A stretch of 64,000 nucleotides of DNA from Parabacteroides chinchillae (GCF_900108035.1 NZ_FNVS01000003.1:124001-188000), one strand, 5' to 3'; shown: positions 14,580 to 24,670, counted from the stretch's first letter. Notes: generated by a model not told the origin, from the letters alone. A program made the numbers and translations.

Positions 14580-16754
14580 ATGAAAAGAATAAGTCTTTGT
14601 ATATTGCTCTCATTGGTAGCAATGGGAAGTGCTTTTGCTCAGAATGGAAGTAAGCAGTTAGGTTTGAAAGAGATAACGGATGGAAAGTTCCGTCAGGTTA
14701 CGAATATTGGTGAAATGCGTTCATTGCCGGATGGCGAACACTATACGGCAATGAGTAAAGATAAGAGTATGATCATTAAATATTCTTACCGTACAGGTAA
14801 TCCGGTAGACACTCTGTTTGATACCGGTAAAGCCCGTGAATGTACGTTTGTAGATTTTGACGGATATACGATCAGTAACACCGGACATCATATTTTGGTC
14901 TGGCGTGAAACAGAGCCTATATACCGTCGTTCTTCTAAAGCTGTTGTTTATGATTATGATGTCCGTCGTAATTATTTGAAACCCCTTACGGAGTCTGCCA
15001 GTAAACAAATGATCCCCACTTTTTCTCCTGACGGCCGTATGTGTGCCTATGTACGTGATAATAATATCTGGTTGAGAAAGTTTGACTATGATACGGAAGT
15101 ACAGGTAACGAAGGATGGTGAATTAAATAAAATATTGAATGGTATCACAGACTGGGTATATGAAGAAGAGTTTGCTGTAACGAATCTGATGGCTTGGTCT
15201 CCTGATAGTGAATATTTGGCGTATGTTCGCTTTGATGAATCGGAAGTTCCGGAATATTCTATGCAGATGTATGGAGATGGACTATATCCGGGTTATTATA
15301 ATTATAAATATCCGAAAGCCGGACAGAAGAATTCAAAAGTAAGTGTTCATTCATATAGTATTGAAACGAAAGATACTAAGACACTGAAAGTGCCGGGTGC
15401 CGAGGATATTTATATTCCAAGGATCGTCTTTACCAATAATCCTGACCAGTTGGCTGTTATGACATTGAATCGTTGGCAGAATGCTTTCAATATGTATTAT
15501 ATTAACCCGAAGAGCGGCGTTTCACGTTTGGTTCTTCGCGAGGATAATAAAAGCTATATTGATTCGGATCTGATGACATCTATCCAGTTTATGAAAGATG
15601 GTTTTGTATATGTCAGCGAACAAGATGGCTATAATCATATTTATCTCTATTCGCCGACAGGTGTTATGCAACGCCAGGTAACGAAAGGTAATTGGGATGT
15701 TACTAAATTCCTGGGGATAGATGAAGCAACGAAGACTGTTTATTACCAATCGGCAGAAGAAAGCCCGATTCGCCGTTCTGTTTATAAGATAGATGCAAAA
15801 GGGGTGAAGACTAAACTCTCTACAGAGGAAGGAACGAATAATGCTACGTTTAGCGATAATTTTGCTTACTATGTAAATAATTATTCAAATGCCAATACTC
15901 CGGCAAAGATCACGGTAAACGAAACTAAAACAAAAAAAACGTTACGCGTGTTACAGGATAATATGGCCTTAAAGAATAAACTTTCTGAATATTCATTTGC
16001 CCGGAAGGAGTTTATGACAGTACATACGGCATCAGGTTATGACTTAAATGCTTGGATTGTGAAACCTGCCAATTTTGATTCTTCGAAGAAATATCCGGTA
16101 ATGATGACACAATATAGTGGCCCGAACTCTCAACAAGTACTAGATCAATATAGTTTTGACTGGGAGTATTATTTGGCAAGCAAAGGCATTGTTGTGGTTT
16201 GTGTTGATGGTCGCGGGACTGGTGCCCGCGGGGAAGCATTCCGCAAATGTACATATTTACGTATGGGAGATATCGAATCTCATGATCAGGTCGAAGCTGC
16301 CCAAGCATTGGCTAAACTTCCTTATATAGATAAAAATAGAATGTCTATCTGGGGTTGGAGTTTTGGCGGCTATAATACGTTGATGGCTTTGAGTACCGGC
16401 AACGGAACTTTTAAGGTGGGTATTGCTGTAGCTCCTCCTACAGACTGGAAATATTATGATTCTGTGTATACGGAACGTTTCATGCGTACCCCTAATGAGA
16501 ACTTTGAAGGTTATGCGGCGACCTCTCCGCTTCGTAAAGCAAAAGATTTGCAGGGAAAATTATTATTGATACACGGAACAGCAGATGATAATGTTCACTT
16601 TATGCAAACAATGGAATATGCCGAAGCATTGGTGCAAGCTGGTAAACAGTTTGATATGCACGTGTATAAAGACCGGAATCATAGCATCATTGGTGGTAAT
16701 ACACGTTATCATTTGTATACCAAAATGTCTAATTATTTATTTGATAACTTGTAA
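14580..16754 (+). CDS. dipeptidyl peptidase IV (S9B family)
   Basis: A 724-residue periplasmic serine peptidase. There is a signal peptide (cleavage near AFAQ), an N-terminal eight-bladed beta-propeller with the Glu motif that binds the substrate amino-terminus (DWVYEEEF), and a C-terminal alpha/beta hydrolase domain. The triad is visible: Ser about 593 in GWSFGGY, Asp in GTADDNVH (about 669) and His in RNHSI (about 701). It removes X-Pro or X-Ala dipeptides from peptide N-termini. Length is normal. It overlaps the lipA start (TAATG), so the two are translationally coupled. Confidence 0.95.
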   Translation: MKRISLCILLSLVAMGSAFAQNGSKQLGLKEITDGKFRQVTNIGEMRSLPDGEHYTAMSKDKSMIIKYSYRTGNPVDTLFDTGKARECTFVDFDGYTISNTGHHILVWRETEPIYRRSSKAVVYDYDVRRNYLKPLTESASKQMIPTFSPDGRMCAYVRDNNIWLRKFDYDTEVQVTKDGELNKILNGITDWVYEEEFAVTNLMAWSPDSEYLAYVRFDESEVPEYSMQMYGDGLYPGYYNYKYPKAGQKNSKVSVHSYSIETKDTKTLKVPGAEDIYIPRIVFTNNPDQLAVMTLNRWQNAFNMYYINPKSGVSRLVLREDNKSYIDSDLMTSIQFMKDGFVYVSEQDGYNHIYLYSPTGVMQRQVTKGNWDVTKFLGIDEATKTVYYQSAEESPIRRSVYKIDAKGVKTKLSTEEGTNNATFSDNFAYYVNNYSNANTPAKITVNETKTKKTLRVLQDNMALKNKLSEYSFARKEFMTVHTASGYDLNAWIVKPANFDSSKKYPVMMTQYSGPNSQQVLDQYSFDWEYYLASKGIVVVCVDGRGTGARGEAFRKCTYLRMGDIESHDQVEAAQALAKLPYIDKNRMSIWGWSFGGYNTLMALSTGNGTFKVGIAVAPPTDWKYYDSVYTERFMRTPNENFEGYAATSPLRKAKDLQGKLLLIHGTADDNVHFMQTMEYAEALVQAGKQFDMHVYKDRNHSIIGGNTRYHLYTKMSNYLFDNL

Positions 16755-17599
16755 TGGCAGAACATTTGAGGAAGCCGGATTGGTTGAAAATCCGGCTCGG
16801 AGGAAACGACCAATTCACAAAGACAAAAAACATAGTAGAATCTCATTGTTTACATACAATCTGTACTAGTGGTAAATGTCCGAATATGGGTGAATGCTGG
16901 AGTAGAGGAACAGCTACCTTTATGATTGGCGGTGAAATATGTACGCGTTCGTGCAGGTTTTGTAATACGTTAACAGGTAAACCTTTACCTTTGGATTTGA
17001 AGGAGCCTGAGAATGTAGCCGAAAGTATCCGTCTGATGGGGTTGAAGCATGCGGTTATCACCTCGGTAGACCGTGATGATTTGTCAGACCTGGGTGCAAA
17101 GCATTGGGTGAATACGATTCGTAAGATTAAAGAGATTAATCCTGAAACTACAGTGGAGGTTCTCATTCCCGATTTCCAGGGAAATCTTGAATTGGTGGAT
17201 ATGGTGGTTAATGCTGCTCCTGAAATTATTTCGCATAATATGGAAACTGTGCGGAGAATATCTCCGTTAGTGCGTAGCGCCGCAAAATATGATGTGAGTT
17301 TAGCCGTATTATCCCATATTGCAAAGAGCGGGATAACAACCAAAACAGGTATTATGGTTGGATTGGGAGAAAGCTCTGAAGAAGTGTATGAGTTAATGGA
17401 TGATGTGTTAAAAGCCGGTGTCTCAGTACTGACCATCGGACAATATCTTCAACCCTCGAGAAAGAATATTTCTGTTGTAGAGTATATAACCCCTGAACAC
17501 TTTGAATCTTATAGATTGACAGCATTAAAAAAAGGTTTTAATAAAGTGGAGAGCGCTCCGCTTGTACGTTCATCTTATCATGCGGAAAAGCATATTTAA
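16754..17599 (+). CDS. lipA: lipoyl synthase
   Basis: A 281-residue radical SAM enzyme with both clusters: auxiliary C37-x4-C42-x5-C48 (CTSGKCPNMGEC) and radical SAM C63-x3-C67-x2-C70 (CTRSCRFC). The C-terminal Ser ligand region RSSYHAEKH is intact. It inserts two sulfur atoms into octanoyl groups on lipoyl-dependent enzymes. The ATG at 16754 overlaps the upstream stop. The pairing with DPP-IV has no obvious biochemical logic and is probably a conserved neighbourhood. Confidence 0.96.
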   Translation: MAEHLRKPDWLKIRLGGNDQFTKTKNIVESHCLHTICTSGKCPNMGECWSRGTATFMIGGEICTRSCRFCNTLTGKPLPLDLKEPENVAESIRLMGLKHAVITSVDRDDLSDLGAKHWVNTIRKIKEINPETTVEVLIPDFQGNLELVDMVVNAAPEIISHNMETVRRISPLVRSAAKYDVSLAVLSHIAKSGITTKTGIMVGLGESSEEVYELMDDVLKAGVSVLTIGQYLQPSRKNISVVEYITPEHFESYRLTALKKGFNKVESAPLVRSSYHAEKHI

Positions 17600-17658
17600 T
17601 TGATGAACTTTTGTGAATGTTGGTTGTTTTATTATAAAGCGGATGAAAGGGGGGGAGA

Positions 17659-18789
17659 ATGAATAAAGTAAAGAAAGGGTTGGATAATCAGGCAATAGGA
17701 TTATTGCCTCTATTGCTATTTATGTTTCTGGATAATTATTTTTCTTATTTATTATCCTTTATAATAGGTATTACTTTTTGTTTCGTTTGTATCTTTCTTT
17801 TCCAAGTGCTGATAAAAGAGCGTGTTTACCAGTTTTTATTATTGCCTTCTGCTGCTACACTAGTATTGTTTTCTGTTTTTCTTTGTTTGAAGCTGGAGCC
17901 TGTTTTATATGTCTATTCACCTCTCATTACAGAAGTTATATTGGTTGTAGTTCTCACTATAGTGGGCTTTTCAAAACGTACAATTTTACAAAAAATCAGG
18001 GATTCTAAAAAACCGACTTATAAACGGACATTACTTCGTACAACTTTAAATGAATTTTATTTTGTATCCCAGATTGTCCAGAATTTCTATACACTACATT
18101 TATTTATTATCTTGCTTTATAGCATTCTTCCGGATTCGATACAAAGTGTGCGTACAGAACGTTTTTTATATAGAGAATTAGGCTTGATTATCGGCGTATG
18201 TGTTATTCTTTATGAACAGATTCGTTTGTCTTTGATGAGAGGAAGCCTGAAGAAAGAAATGTGGCTACCTGTATTGAACGAAAAAGGTAAAGTAATAGGT
18301 TGTATTGCCAGGTCGGTAAGCCGTGCTTTATCAAAAAAATATTATCATCCGGTTGTCCGTATAGCAGTTATCTATGACGGAATGTTGTATTTGGCAAAGA
18401 GAAGTCACGAGGCTTTTATTTCTCCGAATATGTTTGACTATCCATATTATAGTTATGTGTTGTTCAGGCATAGCATAGAAAATACAGTTAAAGAAACTCT
18501 TGGTAGTTTAGGTAAAGAGGAAGGTATAACTCCTCGTTTTTTAATCCGTTATACATTTGAAAATGAAAAAGTAAAACATCTTGTTTCATTGTATGTGGTG
18601 TGTCTTCGCAAAGAAGATCAATTAAAAATGTGCAAAAAACGAGAAGGTAAATTGTGGACTACGAAACAGATTGAGGAGAATATGAATAAGGGTGTATTCA
18701 GTGAAGCCTTTGAAAAAGAATTTCCCTATTTACAGAATACCGTTTTGCTGGCAGAACGTTTTTGTTGCGAAAATCCTGTAAAACAGTAG
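17659..18789 (+). CDS. membrane protein with degenerate Nudix-like domain
   Basis: 376 residues. The first 200 contain about six hydrophobic helices (including LLPLLLFMFLDNYF, YLLSFIIGITFCFVC and LITEVILVVVLTIVGF). From about residue 205 a soluble domain begins with WLPVLNEKGKVIGCIARS, resembling the entry strands of isopentenyl-diphosphate-isomerase-type Nudix proteins, followed by HPVVRIAVIYDGMLYLAKRS. The Nudix box position reads VKETLGSLGKEEG, without the canonical REUXEE pattern, so pyrophosphohydrolase activity is doubtful. It follows lipA by 59 bp and is convergent with the phosphodiesterase. Domain assignment is by pattern; function unknown. Confidence 0.6.
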   Translation: MNKVKKGLDNQAIGLLPLLLFMFLDNYFSYLLSFIIGITFCFVCIFLFQVLIKERVYQFLLLPSAATLVLFSVFLCLKLEPVLYVYSPLITEVILVVVLTIVGFSKRTILQKIRDSKKPTYKRTLLRTTLNEFYFVSQIVQNFYTLHLFIILLYSILPDSIQSVRTERFLYRELGLIIGVCVILYEQIRLSLMRGSLKKEMWLPVLNEKGKVIGCIARSVSRALSKKYYHPVVRIAVIYDGMLYLAKRSHEAFISPNMFDYPYYSYVLFRHSIENTVKETLGSLGKEEGITPRFLIRYTFENEKVKHLVSLYVVCLRKEDQLKMCKKREGKLWTTKQIEENMNKGVFSEAFEKEFPYLQNTVLLAERFCCENPVKQ

Positions 18790-18800
18790 AACTTTTTCTT

Positions 18801-19295
18801 TTATCTGTGTCCTAATTCAATAACTTCAAGATCTTTGATCGCTTTGTCTTCTATCATAAAACGGACTAATGTTCTGACTTGATGAAATCCACTCTTTCCC
18901 GCTGCTCCGGGATTTATATATAAGCAATTCAGATTTTTATCGAATACCACCTTTAATATATGCGAATGGCCTGCAATAAACAGGTTGGGGCGTGTGTCAT
19001 ATAGTTCTTGTCGAATTTCAGGATTATAGCGTCCCGGATATCCACCGATATGTGTCATCATTACATTCATCCCTTCTGCATTGAAATGGGCAACTTTGGG
19101 ATATTGCAAACGTGTTGATTGTCCGTCTATATTGCCAAAAACAGCTCTCAATGGTTTTAGTAATGCAAGTTTGGAGGCCAGTATATCTGAACCGATATCG
19201 CCTGCATGCCATATTTCATCACACGTTTTAAAGTATTCCGAATATTTGTCATCCCAGTATCCATGCGTATCTGAAAGAAGTCCAACTTTAAGCAT
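18801..19295 (-). CDS. YfcE/MJ0936-family metallophosphodiesterase
   Basis: A 164-residue calcineurin-like phosphoesterase. Metal-binding motifs: D-x-H in SDTHG (D9, H11), GD in HAGDIG, GN in FGNIDG, the His in THIGG and G-H-S-H near the C-terminus. Family members cleave phosphodiesters such as bis-pNPP or 2',3'-cAMP; the physiological substrate is usually unknown. I use the ATG at 19295; the longer frame to 19337 adds an arginine-rich segment that overlaps the minus-strand -7 element (TACTTTTG, plus coordinates 19315-19322). It is divergent from ppk1. Confidence 0.9.
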   Translation of the reverse strand: MLKVGLLSDTHGYWDDKYSEYFKTCDEIWHAGDIGSDILASKLALLKPLRAVFGNIDGQSTRLQYPKVAHFNAEGMNVMMTHIGGYPGRYNPEIRQELYDTRPNLFIAGHSHILKVVFDKNLNCLYINPGAAGKSGFHQVRTLVRFMIEDKAIKDLEVIELGHR

Positions 19296-19353
19296 AACAA
19301 TTTCTTTTATCCGACAAAAGTATCTATATTTACGCACCTAAGATAAGAATATT

Positions 19354-21426
19354 ATGGAGAATTCATATAAATACTTTAAACGGGACATTAGTTGGTTATC
19401 TTTTAATTACCGTGTCTTGTTGGAGGCAGAAGATGATGCTCTTCCTATTTATGAACGGATTAAGTTCCTTTCTATCTATTCTTCCAACCTTGAAGAATTT
19501 TACGAAATACGTGTAGCCGAACACCGTGGTGTTATTATGAAAAAGAATTATACAGAAGAGAGCGGTGCTGAGGCTGAGGAAGTTTTAGCGGGTATTACGA
19601 AAGAGGTAAACCGGCAGCAAGGAGAATATTATCGTATATTTTATGATAAAGTCTTGCCGGAACTTAACAGACAGAATATTTATCTTTATCAAGACAGTAT
19701 ACCGGAATCTTTTCATGAAGAATTTGTTCATAATTTTTTTAATGAGGAAATTTTCCCTTTTTTATCTCCGGTAATGATTCAGGCGGGAGATATCCGAACT
19801 TTTATACGTGACCGCCGCCTTTATCTTGTGATCCGTATGGTGAAGAAAAGCAAGCGCTTATCTACTCCCGGATATGTCCCTGAATACCATTATGCATTAA
19901 TGAAGATTCCGTATGCAAAAGTTCCCCGTTTTATAGAGTTGCCAGTACATGAGGGAAAATCATATATCATGTTTATTGATGATATTATACGTGCAAACCT
20001 GTCTAGTATATTTCCTGGTTATGTAATTGACAGTTGTTATAGTATTAAAATATCAAGAGACGCAGATATTTATTTGGATAATGAGAAAAGCGGTAATATT
20101 GTTAAAGATATCCGGGAAAAAGTAAAGAAACGGAAGATTGGAGCATTAAGCCGTTTTATGTATGATCGGGCGATGCCGGATGATTTCCTGGCTTTTGTTT
20201 GTGAAGCTTTTGGAATTACTGCTGACGATTTGGTAGTTGGAGGTCGTTATCTGAATCTACAAGATTTAATAAAGCTGCCTAATCCGAAAGGAAAAGAGCT
20301 GGAGCAGCAAATACCGGTTCCGATGCGTGTTTCTTTTCTTGACGAAATGGAGTCTGTGTTTAAAGTCGTCAAAAAGAAAGATGTATTACTTCATTTCCCT
20401 TATCAGTCATTTGATTATCTGATACGTTTTTTAATGGAGGCAGCTTTTGACCCGAAGGTGGAGGAAATAAAGATTACCCAATATCGTGTGGCAGAAAACT
20501 CTGCTGTTATCAATACATTGATCAGTGCTGCCCAGAATGGAAAAAAAGTTACGGTCTTTGTTGAATTGAAAGCCCGCTTTGATGAAGAAAACAATATGAG
20601 TACGGCGGAACGTATGGAGCAGGCGGGCATTCGTATTATTTATAGCATCCCGGGGTTGAAGGTACATGCAAAAGTAGCTGTTATCCTACGTAAGGATAGT
20701 GAAGACGGAGGCAAGCGGAAAGACTTTGCTTATCTAAGTACGGGCAATTTTAATGAGAAGACTGCTAAAATCTATTCTGATATGGCATTGCTTACTTCCA
20801 AAGCTGAAATAGTACAGGATATAAATAAAGTGTTTGCAATATTAGAAGGTGATGCGTCAGAACCGGTGTTCCGGCATTTATTGGTTGCCCGCTTTAATAT
20901 GGTATCGGAATTGACTCGTATGATTCAGCAAGAGACAGAACATGTAAAGCAAGGCCGAAAAGGTCGTATCATATTGAAGATGAATGGTCTTCATGATCAG
21001 AATATGATTAATGAATTATATAAGGCCAGTGAGAATGGTGTAGAGATAGATTTGATTATTCGAGGTATTTGCTGTTTGGTTCCGGATCAACCGTATAGCC
21101 GCAATATCCGGATTACCCGTATTGTCGATATGTTTCTTGAGCATTCCAGAGTTTGGTATTTTTATAATGATGGAGAAGAAAACTTATACTTGACTTCTGC
21201 CGATTGGATGCGCCGTAACCTGAATCGCCGCATTGAGACAGCTTTCCCTATATTAGTACCGGAGTTGAAGCAGGAAATAATAGATATTCTGAATATACAG
21301 ATGCGTGATAACGTAAAGGCTTGCCGGATCGATGAAAATTTATGCAATAACTTTAAACGGGATGATAATCCGCATAAAGTCCGTGCGCAGTTGGCTATTT
21401 ATGAATACTTGAAAAACCGGTCGTAA
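19354..21426 (+). CDS. ppk1: polyphosphate kinase 1
   Basis: A 690-residue PPK1 with the N, H, C1 and C2 domain order. The phospholipase-D-like catalytic histidines are visible in VHAKVAV (the phosphorylated His) and FLEHSRVW. The N-terminal FKRDISWLSFN and STGNFNEKTA motifs are characteristic. It makes polyphosphate from ATP reversibly. Length is normal. The next gene starts 11 bp downstream and is likely co-transcribed. Confidence 0.96.
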   Translation: MENSYKYFKRDISWLSFNYRVLLEAEDDALPIYERIKFLSIYSSNLEEFYEIRVAEHRGVIMKKNYTEESGAEAEEVLAGITKEVNRQQGEYYRIFYDKVLPELNRQNIYLYQDSIPESFHEEFVHNFFNEEIFPFLSPVMIQAGDIRTFIRDRRLYLVIRMVKKSKRLSTPGYVPEYHYALMKIPYAKVPRFIELPVHEGKSYIMFIDDIIRANLSSIFPGYVIDSCYSIKISRDADIYLDNEKSGNIVKDIREKVKKRKIGALSRFMYDRAMPDDFLAFVCEAFGITADDLVVGGRYLNLQDLIKLPNPKGKELEQQIPVPMRVSFLDEMESVFKVVKKKDVLLHFPYQSFDYLIRFLMEAAFDPKVEEIKITQYRVAENSAVINTLISAAQNGKKVTVFVELKARFDEENNMSTAERMEQAGIRIIYSIPGLKVHAKVAVILRKDSEDGGKRKDFAYLSTGNFNEKTAKIYSDMALLTSKAEIVQDINKVFAILEGDASEPVFRHLLVARFNMVSELTRMIQQETEHVKQGRKGRIILKMNGLHDQNMINELYKASENGVEIDLIIRGICCLVPDQPYSRNIRITRIVDMFLEHSRVWYFYNDGEENLYLTSADWMRRNLNRRIETAFPILVPELKQEIIDILNIQMRDNVKACRIDENLCNNFKRDDNPHKVRAQLAIYEYLKNRS

Positions 21427-21437
21427 TTAGTTGAACT

Positions 21438-22109
21438 ATGGATATTTTTTCATCTTGGAACTTTGTCTTGTGGGGAGCTTCTTGCTTAGTAGTTCTGGTC
21501 GTTGCTGTATCGGCTTATGCATTGGGAAATTATGTGGGATGCAATAAAGGGAGGATCAGACTTATAAAAGATAAAAGCAAACGTAACAATGCGCTTGCCA
21601 ATTTATACCGGAAAGAACGTCATAATTATATTCTGCAGATTGATGCCTTAAGAAAAGAGCTTAGTCAACTGACTATAGAATCGGAGTTGTATGTGCAGCG
21701 AGAAGCTGAAATCGCCACCTTTGAACAGAAATTAAGAGAGTATGACCGTGCTCTCTGTATGCTCTCATCCGACACCCCGGATACTTTTGCTTCAAATATT
21801 GTCCCTTTGTTAGTTCAGTTAAAGAGTGATCCGGTAAGGACAAATCTGTCAAAAGCGGAGTGGAACGAACTGTTGACCGTGTCTGATTTGCTGTTTAACC
21901 TCTATCTGACGAAATTAAAGGATAAGTTTTCTATTACTCGCCATGAACAAGAAATATGTTGCCTTATTAAATGGAATTTTTCCCGCAAAGATCAATTGGC
22001 TGTATTCAATAATACGGCAGAGGCATTGGCTAAATCTAAGAATCGTTTAAAAAAAAGACTGCAACTGGATGAAAAAGTCGATATAGATCAATATATACGT
22101 CTTTATTAA
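21438..22109 (+). CDS. membrane-anchored coiled-coil protein with LuxR-like HTH
   Basis: 223 residues. One transmembrane helix (about 9-30) is followed by a coiled coil (about 48-105) with NYILQIDALRKEL and REAEIATFEQKLREYDRAL. A C-terminal segment, SITRHEQEICCLIKWNFSRKDQLAVFNNT, resembles the HTH of LuxR-like regulators found at the end of Bacteroidetes TPR regulators. If that reading is right this is a membrane-bound transcription factor without an obvious sensor domain. It follows ppk1 by 11 bp, so it may respond to or accompany polyphosphate metabolism. Family assignment is tentative. Confidence 0.6.
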   Translation: MDIFSSWNFVLWGASCLVVLVVAVSAYALGNYVGCNKGRIRLIKDKSKRNNALANLYRKERHNYILQIDALRKELSQLTIESELYVQREAEIATFEQKLREYDRALCMLSSDTPDTFASNIVPLLVQLKSDPVRTNLSKAEWNELLTVSDLLFNLYLTKLKDKFSITRHEQEICCLIKWNFSRKDQLAVFNNTAEALAKSKNRLKKRLQLDEKVDIDQYIRLY

Positions 22110-22290
22110 TTGTATTTATTTGCCCGGTTGTCCGGATTATAATGAATGATTTACCCTTTGATAGGTTTAATGTGCTTATTATAAGTGTGTTTGTCCTGTT
22201 TTGATTTGTCCGGTACAGCGCGTGTTCTTTTTTACTTCTCTCTTCTATATTTGCAGTGTGTTGTTTTAAGTTTATTAATTTGATGTATCT

Positions 22291-23298
22291 ATGAAAACAC
22301 TATCTGCTTTCGCTGTTTCCTGCTTTATTTTGATAGGAATTAGCTCATGTAACAAACCGAATCCTGCCGCAAACCTGTCTGCCATGATGAAGAAAGCGAC
22401 AGGCTGGCCTTATGAAGTGCTGGTTGTAATGGATAAAAACGTGTGGAAGGGGGAAGCCGGGCTAATTATCCGGGAAGAGCTGACAATGCCGGTTCCTGCT
22501 TTGCCCCAATCTGAGCCTTCTTTGCATGTGAGTTATTCCGAGCCATCCAGTTTTAACAGTTTCCTCAGATACGTGCGCAATATTCTTTTGGTTGATATAA
22601 ATCCGGATTTATATACAAAAGTTTCTGTGCATGAGATACGTGATAAATGGTCGTCCGGGCAATATATAATCCGGCTAACCGCACCTTCGTCTAGTGTGTT
22701 ATCCGAATACGTTTTGCTGCATGACAGATCGTTGGTGAACTATTTTGAGCAGGCAGAGCAGAACCGTCGGATCGCAATGCTGAGCAGAACGCATAGTTCG
22801 TGGGTGATAAAAAGACTGCAAGATAATTTGGGTGTTTCATTGTTTGTGCCCGAAGAAATGAGTGCGTATAAAGATACCTCAGGTTTCTTTTGGGTATCGA
22901 ATAATGCAATAAAGGGACGCTCAGACATTGTAGTGTACAGCTTCCCTTATAGCGGATCGGCCGAACCAACTGCCGATTTGTTGATTTCCAAGCGCGATTC
23001 CGTGTTGAGGAAAAATGTTCCTGGAGCTTTTCCTGGTTCATATATGACAACTGCCAAATGTTTTCCTCCTGTTTATGAACGGTATGCAAACAGTATGAAA
23101 AACTGCTGCGTACTTCGCGGATTGTGGGATATGGAAGGAGACAAAATGGGGGGGCCTTTTGTTTCGTATATTTATCATGATAGGGCCAACAGCCGGATTC
23201 TTGTGGCCGAAGGTTTTGTGTTTGCCCCCGAATCAAAGAAAGCCAACCTTATACGGCAACTTGAAGCGTCGCTTCTAACAGTCAGCTTTAAAGAGTAA
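22291..23298 (+). CDS. DUF4837 family lipoprotein
   Basis: 335 residues with a signal peptide and lipobox (GISSC, Cys20), then a single domain of about 300 residues matching my recollection of the DUF4837 family (opening GWPYEVLVVMDKNVW; FSYLVQ-like segments replaced here by SSFNSFLRYVRNILLV). Function unknown; it probably sits in the periplasm or outer membrane. The gene ends with an 11-bp tail-to-tail overlap with the RNA methyltransferase gene. A 181-bp region without gene precedes it. Confidence 0.8.
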   Translation: MKTLSAFAVSCFILIGISSCNKPNPAANLSAMMKKATGWPYEVLVVMDKNVWKGEAGLIIREELTMPVPALPQSEPSLHVSYSEPSSFNSFLRYVRNILLVDINPDLYTKVSVHEIRDKWSSGQYIIRLTAPSSSVLSEYVLLHDRSLVNYFEQAEQNRRIAMLSRTHSSWVIKRLQDNLGVSLFVPEEMSAYKDTSGFFWVSNNAIKGRSDIVVYSFPYSGSAEPTADLLISKRDSVLRKNVPGAFPGSYMTTAKCFPPVYERYANSMKNCCVLRGLWDMEGDKMGGPFVSYIYHDRANSRILVAEGFVFAPESKKANLIRQLEASLLTVSFKE

Positions 23299-24670
23299 GC
23301 ACCTTTTCCGGCAAGTAGCTTGTTCTTATTCTCCACTCTTGTGGATAAAGATTGTTGGCACGGTTGCCCAAGTGTTTTACGAAACCTAGAGGGAATCCTT
23401 TATAAGTGACTAATACGTAGCCTTTCTCTATGCTTTCGGGTAGGAGAAGGGCTTCTTTTTTTAGATAGCGTATTGCGTCGTCCCAGCTAAGTTCCACAGA
23501 CGGGAAAGCATCCCGGCGCAACGCTGTGCTAAGTGCCAGTTCTTGCGAAGGAATCAGGTCTTTGCCCTTCAGCTCGCCAAGGCAAACGCCTGCCGAGATA
23601 ATGTGTAGCCGGTCACATAAAAGCGGATATACATCGGCAACCGATTTCGGTTTCATCAGTATGAAATTTTTGTTCCATCCTGATGAAAATAAATTTTCAT
23701 ACTGAAGAAACTTTTTTGCATATTCCGGAACGGGAGGTTCCGCCTTTCTTTTTTCTTTCTTTTCTTTTGTCTTGAAACGAATTTCTTCTGCTTCACCTTC
23801 TGCTTTGCGGAGAACGGCCAGAAAGAACCCCTCGCCTTTGGTTTTATGTGGAAAGAAACGGTAAACCGGATAATTGTATTTAAGGGCACCGGTTATTTGC
23901 CATTCTTCCGGTGTTGAGATTGAAAGGGCTTCGGCACCTAATTCTTCTGTAATGTAATATACATTATCTTCATCTTCTTCCGTATTGTATGTGCATGTAC
24001 TGTAAATCAGTATGCCTCCGGGCTTTAAAGCATTCCATATATCATGGATGATACGTCGGCTCCGTCCGGCACATAAATTAACATTGGCAAGGCTCCACTC
24101 GCCTGTACTGTCGGTATCTTTACGGAACATTCCTTCACCGGAACAGGGAACATCTGTTACAATGACATCGAATAGATGGGTAAGCTTGCCTATTTCTTCA
24201 GGGTCATTGTTGGTAACAATAACATCGGGTATTCCCCATTTGGCCATGTTTTCTGCAAGGATATTGCTTCTGCTCCGGATAACTTCGTTGCTTACAAGCA
24301 AACTGCCTTCCGGCAAAAGGTTGGCAAGATGGGTGGATTTTCCTCCCGGAGCAGCACATAAATCCAAACAACGTACTGGTCCGGCTACATACTGTTTAAT
24401 GGCTTGTTCCAGAAACATGGATGAGGCTTCCTGCACATAGTAAGCTCCTGCATGAAATAAAGGATCGAAAGTAAAAGATAAACGTTCCGGCAAATAAAAG
24501 CCGCTTTTACACCATGCCACAGGTTCGCCGCCGTTGGGTGTATGAGTTCCTTTCTTTTCATTGATACGGATGCTTACGGGTACTTCGGCCTGCAAAGCTG
24601 TTTCCAATTTGCTGAATTCGTCGCCTAGCAAGGCACGTGTACGGGTAATAAAATCAATAGGAAGTGACAT
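23288..24670 (-). CDS. RsmB/RsmF-type rRNA (cytosine-C5) methyltransferase
   Basis: 460 residues from ATG 24670. The N-terminal Rossmann methyltransferase domain of the NOL1/NOP2/sun family shows the SAM motif DLCAAPGGKSTHLA, the first Cys motif TDVPCSGEGMFR and the nucleophile in YSTCTYN. A C-terminal RsmF-like PUA/RNA-binding region follows (about 320-460). The longer frame to 24796 adds an atypical Cys/Arg-rich extension overlapping the divergent promoter region, so I reject it. It probably methylates a 16S rRNA cytosine; the exact target is not visible. Confidence 0.9.
   Translation of the reverse strand: MSLPIDFITRTRALLGDEFSKLETALQAEVPVSIRINEKKGTHTPNGGEPVAWCKSGFYLPERLSFTFDPLFHAGAYYVQEASSMFLEQAIKQYVAGPVRCLDLCAAPGGKSTHLANLLPEGSLLVSNEVIRSRSNILAENMAKWGIPDVIVTNNDPEEIGKLTHLFDVIVTDVPCSGEGMFRKDTDSTGEWSLANVNLCAGRSRRIIHDIWNALKPGGILIYSTCTYNTEEDEDNVYYITEELGAEALSISTPEEWQITGALKYNYPVYRFFPHKTKGEGFFLAVLRKAEGEAEEIRFKTKEKKEKRKAEPPVPEYAKKFLQYENLFSSGWNKNFILMKPKSVADVYPLLCDRLHIISAGVCLGELKGKDLIPSQELALSTALRRDAFPSVELSWDDAIRYLKKEALLLPESIEKGYVLVTYKGFPLGFVKHLGNRANNLYPQEWRIRTSYLPEKVLTL

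Noticed and set aside
16585-16869. Plus-strand frame bridging DPP-IV and lipA
   Set aside because: Out of frame with both conserved proteins and without family resemblance.
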